From NCBI RefSeq assembly GCF_964340395.1, contig NC_135566.1:18914501-18978500 (forward strand): a stretch of DNA of 64,000 bases. The letters are read 5' to 3'. The position numbers and the translations under genes were made by a program. The notes below the pieces were generated by a model. That model saw only the letters and a program-made list of their open reading frames with translations, did not search any database and had not been told where the DNA came from. This document shows positions 44,893 through 64,000 of this stretch, piece by piece. The number at the start of each line of letters is the position of its first letter. Within the stretch, counting starts at the first letter, position 1. The stretch comes from Glandiceps talaboti (lineage: Eukaryota; Hemichordata; Enteropneusta; Spengelidae).

Positions 44893-45198
44893 TAGTTGCC
44901 TAGTACATCAGGATAAATTTACCCACACACCTCTGTTTATAAAGCTTGTTTAAGTTTCAACCATTTGGAACAGTGGATTGGATAATATATTGTTATACCA
45001 GTTTCGTAATAACAAAGTTCCAGTATCAATAACTGGATATGTAAATAGTATTCAGTAAACACACATATGTCTACAATGGCTTCTATTATTGGGCTAGTTC
45101 TATTTCTAAAATTTGCATATCAAAATTTACTACAACACAAAAGAGTGCTAAGAATTTGCATATCTGTATGATTGGTTCATACCTACTTTTCAAATTGC

Positions 45199-46150
45199 AT
45201 AATGAATTTATAATTAAAAGTCAAATGATTTCACAAGATAATGAATGCATAATGAATTTCATTAAAAGTGAAATGATCTCACAAGATAATGAATGCATAA
45301 TGAATTTCATTAAAAGTGAAATGATCTCATGAGATAATGAATGCATAATGAATTCAAATTGAAAAGATCTCAAGATAATGAATGCATAATGAATTTAGAT
45401 TGAAATGATCTCACAAGATAATGAATGCATAATGAATTTAAAGTGAAATGATCTCACAAGATAATGAATGCATAATGAATTTAAAGTTAAATGATCTCAT
45501 AAGATAATGAATGCATAGTGAATTTAAAGTGAAATGATCTCATAAGATAATGAATGCATAATTAATTTAAAGTGAAATAATCTCATGAGATAATGAATGC
45601 ATAATGAATTTAAATTGAAATGATCTCACAAGATAATGAATGCATAATTAATTTAAAGTGAAATGATCTCACAAGATAATGAATGTATAATGAATTTAAA
45701 GTGAAATAATCTCATGAGATAATGAATGCATAATGAATTCAAATTGAAATGATCTCACAAGATAATGAATGTATAATGAATTTAAAGTGAAATGATCTCA
45801 CAAGATAATGAATGTATAATGAATTTAAAGTGAAATGATCTCACAAGATAATGAATGCATAATGAATTTAAAGTGAAATGATCTCACAAGATAATGAATG
45901 CATAATGAATTTAAAGTTAAATGATCTCACAAGATAATGAATGCATAATGAGTTTAAAGTTAAATGATCTCATAAGATAATGAATGCATAATGAATTTAA
46001 ATTGAAATGATCTCACAAGATAATGAATGCATAATTAATTTAAAGTTAAATGATCTCACAAGATAATGAATGCATAATTAATTTAAAGTTAAATGATCTC
46101 ACAAGATAATGAATGCATAATGAATTTAAAGTGAAATGATCTCACAAGAA
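45199..46150. repeat. 43-bp minisatellite, about 22 units
   Basis: The unit consensus starts AATGATCTCACAAGATAATG and continues AATGCATAATGAATTTAAAG TGA. Variants substitute AAATTGA, CATGAG or ATTAATTT. All units are in one orientation, in the AKAP1-B3GLCT intergenic space. There is no long open frame. Confidence 0.95.
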
Positions 46151-46329
46151 CTCATGAGATTCAAATTTACATAGAATAATATGCATACAATTGTTGGTCT
46201 GTTTACTCTAGTCGAAAATTTGCATATTCAAATTTCTTAACCAATAACAATGCAGCATCTTTGACATCATGAAATTTTGTGATTCTGTTTACATACTTTT
46301 CAATTATATGTAAAAAAAAATATATAATA

Positions 46330-46365
<36 letters not shown>

Positions 46366-47516
46366 CGAAGCAGAATTCGCCAAGCGTTTTTTGTGAGGAC
46401 CATGAGCTCTCTATCTTTAATGTTACTTTATTAATATAAAATTCTGATTTTTATGCTGTTTCTAATACTACACAACAAAGTTTAAACTCTGCATGGAAAA
46501 CTTTTAGGTGAAAATAAGATCTACATAATTTGGATTGCTTTGGCTATGTTTACACCTATAAATCCGATTAACATACAGAAGGCATTAACAAAAATTAATA
46601 CAGTAATTGTAGCACATCATTTTTGATACAAAACTGAATAAATATATGAAAAATAATATAAATATTGTACATTAGGTACACCGATAGACAGCATTGGAAA
46701 GTTGATTGACTCCACTATTAAAGGCCATACAAAAATGTGTGGTTCTGATTACGCTCAATTTGAGAACAGCTGGGGTATTTTCTTTTATTTTTTTCAAGTG
46801 TGAGTGTCTAGTTCAGGTAGTTATGTTTTCGGTTGTTCTTCATATAGTCTCTGTGTTATTGTTTTTTTCCCATCAGATGTACAGCCATTACAGATTGGAA
46901 GATCTAGATAACAATAATACTAGAATTATATTGTCTTTTTAAAATCCTCTTTCTCACAACTTGTACTTAATTGTGTACAAACAAATACCCTCAAGGGAGA
47001 AAGAGGAATCTATTACTTGATGTCAGTTGTCATCCACTATTTCTAGCAAGACTACTCAATATTTGCAATTTAATTTTTTTTCTCGAATACGGAAACAAAA
47101 GTTTAGGGTTGGCAGTGAAAAACTAGGTGGGGTCGGGTAATGGGAACCAAAGAATTTTTTTTTTAATAGGCCTAATCAATGTGTGTATAATATAAACAAT
47201 ACTGGGGAGTTGAATAGACTGTCAACAGTTGTTTGTCATATTTTTGGTAAAATCAGTATATTAGTATCATTGAAGTATAAAGATCTATTCTTACATATTC
47301 ATGAAAATTGAATAAACCCCCCCCCCCCCATCTGCACAGTTGACTGTTGACAATCTGCAGTTCAGAAATATTAGTCAGTCAATTAATTAGTCAGTTAGTT
47401 AGTTAGTTAAATAAAACCTCTGAGATTGCTCCCTGACAATTGTTGACCAAAAGTTAATAAATAGAATGAGAAATACTGTTAAATGAAAATTGTAAATTAA
47501 ATGATATTAAAGAGAA

Positions 47517-64000
<16,484 letters not shown>

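Larger units (their letters stand above)
40816..47516. other. Tail-to-tail intergenic region rich in repeats
   Basis: Between AKAP1 and the B3GLCT stop. It contains a TTTA repeat (43448-43498), a dispersed repeat (43655-44045), MITE family B copy 2 (44568-44892) and a 43-bp minisatellite (45199-46150). No coding exon is supported. It includes the B3GLCT 3' UTR next to 47517. Confidence 0.6.

Overview
The window is animal nuclear DNA. It is AT-rich, with short exons bounded by consensus GT/AG splice sites, long introns, many microsatellites, fold-back DNA transposons and one LINE retrotransposon. The three large genes are strongly conserved with their human counterparts, but the gene order is not a vertebrate one. 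A marine invertebrate, perhaps an invertebrate deuterostome or a lophotrochozoan, fits best. This is an inference; the species cannot be fixed from the sequence alone.

Layout. (1) 218-483 (+) is the last exon of a group II PLP-dependent decarboxylase whose body lies off the left edge. (2) 6758-26890 (-) is a complete 22-exon ULK1/2 (Atg1) autophagy-initiating kinase. I joined it exon by exon; all phases agree and it gives 1010 codons plus stop. (3) 31516-39579 (+) is a complete 8-coding-exon AKAP1, a mitochondrial outer-membrane anchor with KH and Tudor domains, 638 codons. It is head-to-head with ULK across about 4.6 kb that contains both presumed promoters. (4) 47517-64000 (-) is B3GLCT, the ER beta-1,3-glucosyltransferase of thrombospondin repeats. 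Eleven exons are visible and the 5' part runs off the right edge. It is tail-to-tail with AKAP1 across about 8 kb of repeats. A LINE (about 57.1-61.0 kb, antisense to the gene) and a 2.4-kb fold-back transposon sit in its introns.

The genes do not form one pathway. ULK starts autophagy, AKAP1 organises kinases and RNA on mitochondria, and B3GLCT works in ER protein quality control.

The most unusual signals are in B3GLCT. The 3' end of one exon together with its splice donor has been amplified into 15 copies with 14 identical donors (51.69-52.36 kb). This array is open in all three reading frames on the coding strand. A second exon of the same gene has an independent five-copy expansion of its own exon end and donor (48.98-49.35 kb). 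The last exon holds an in-frame 22-residue acidic repeat ahead of an ER-retention-like C-terminus. The window also carries a family of non-autonomous fold-back transposons with a shared terminal motif and perfect 9-bp target duplications, one of which contains a second nested element.
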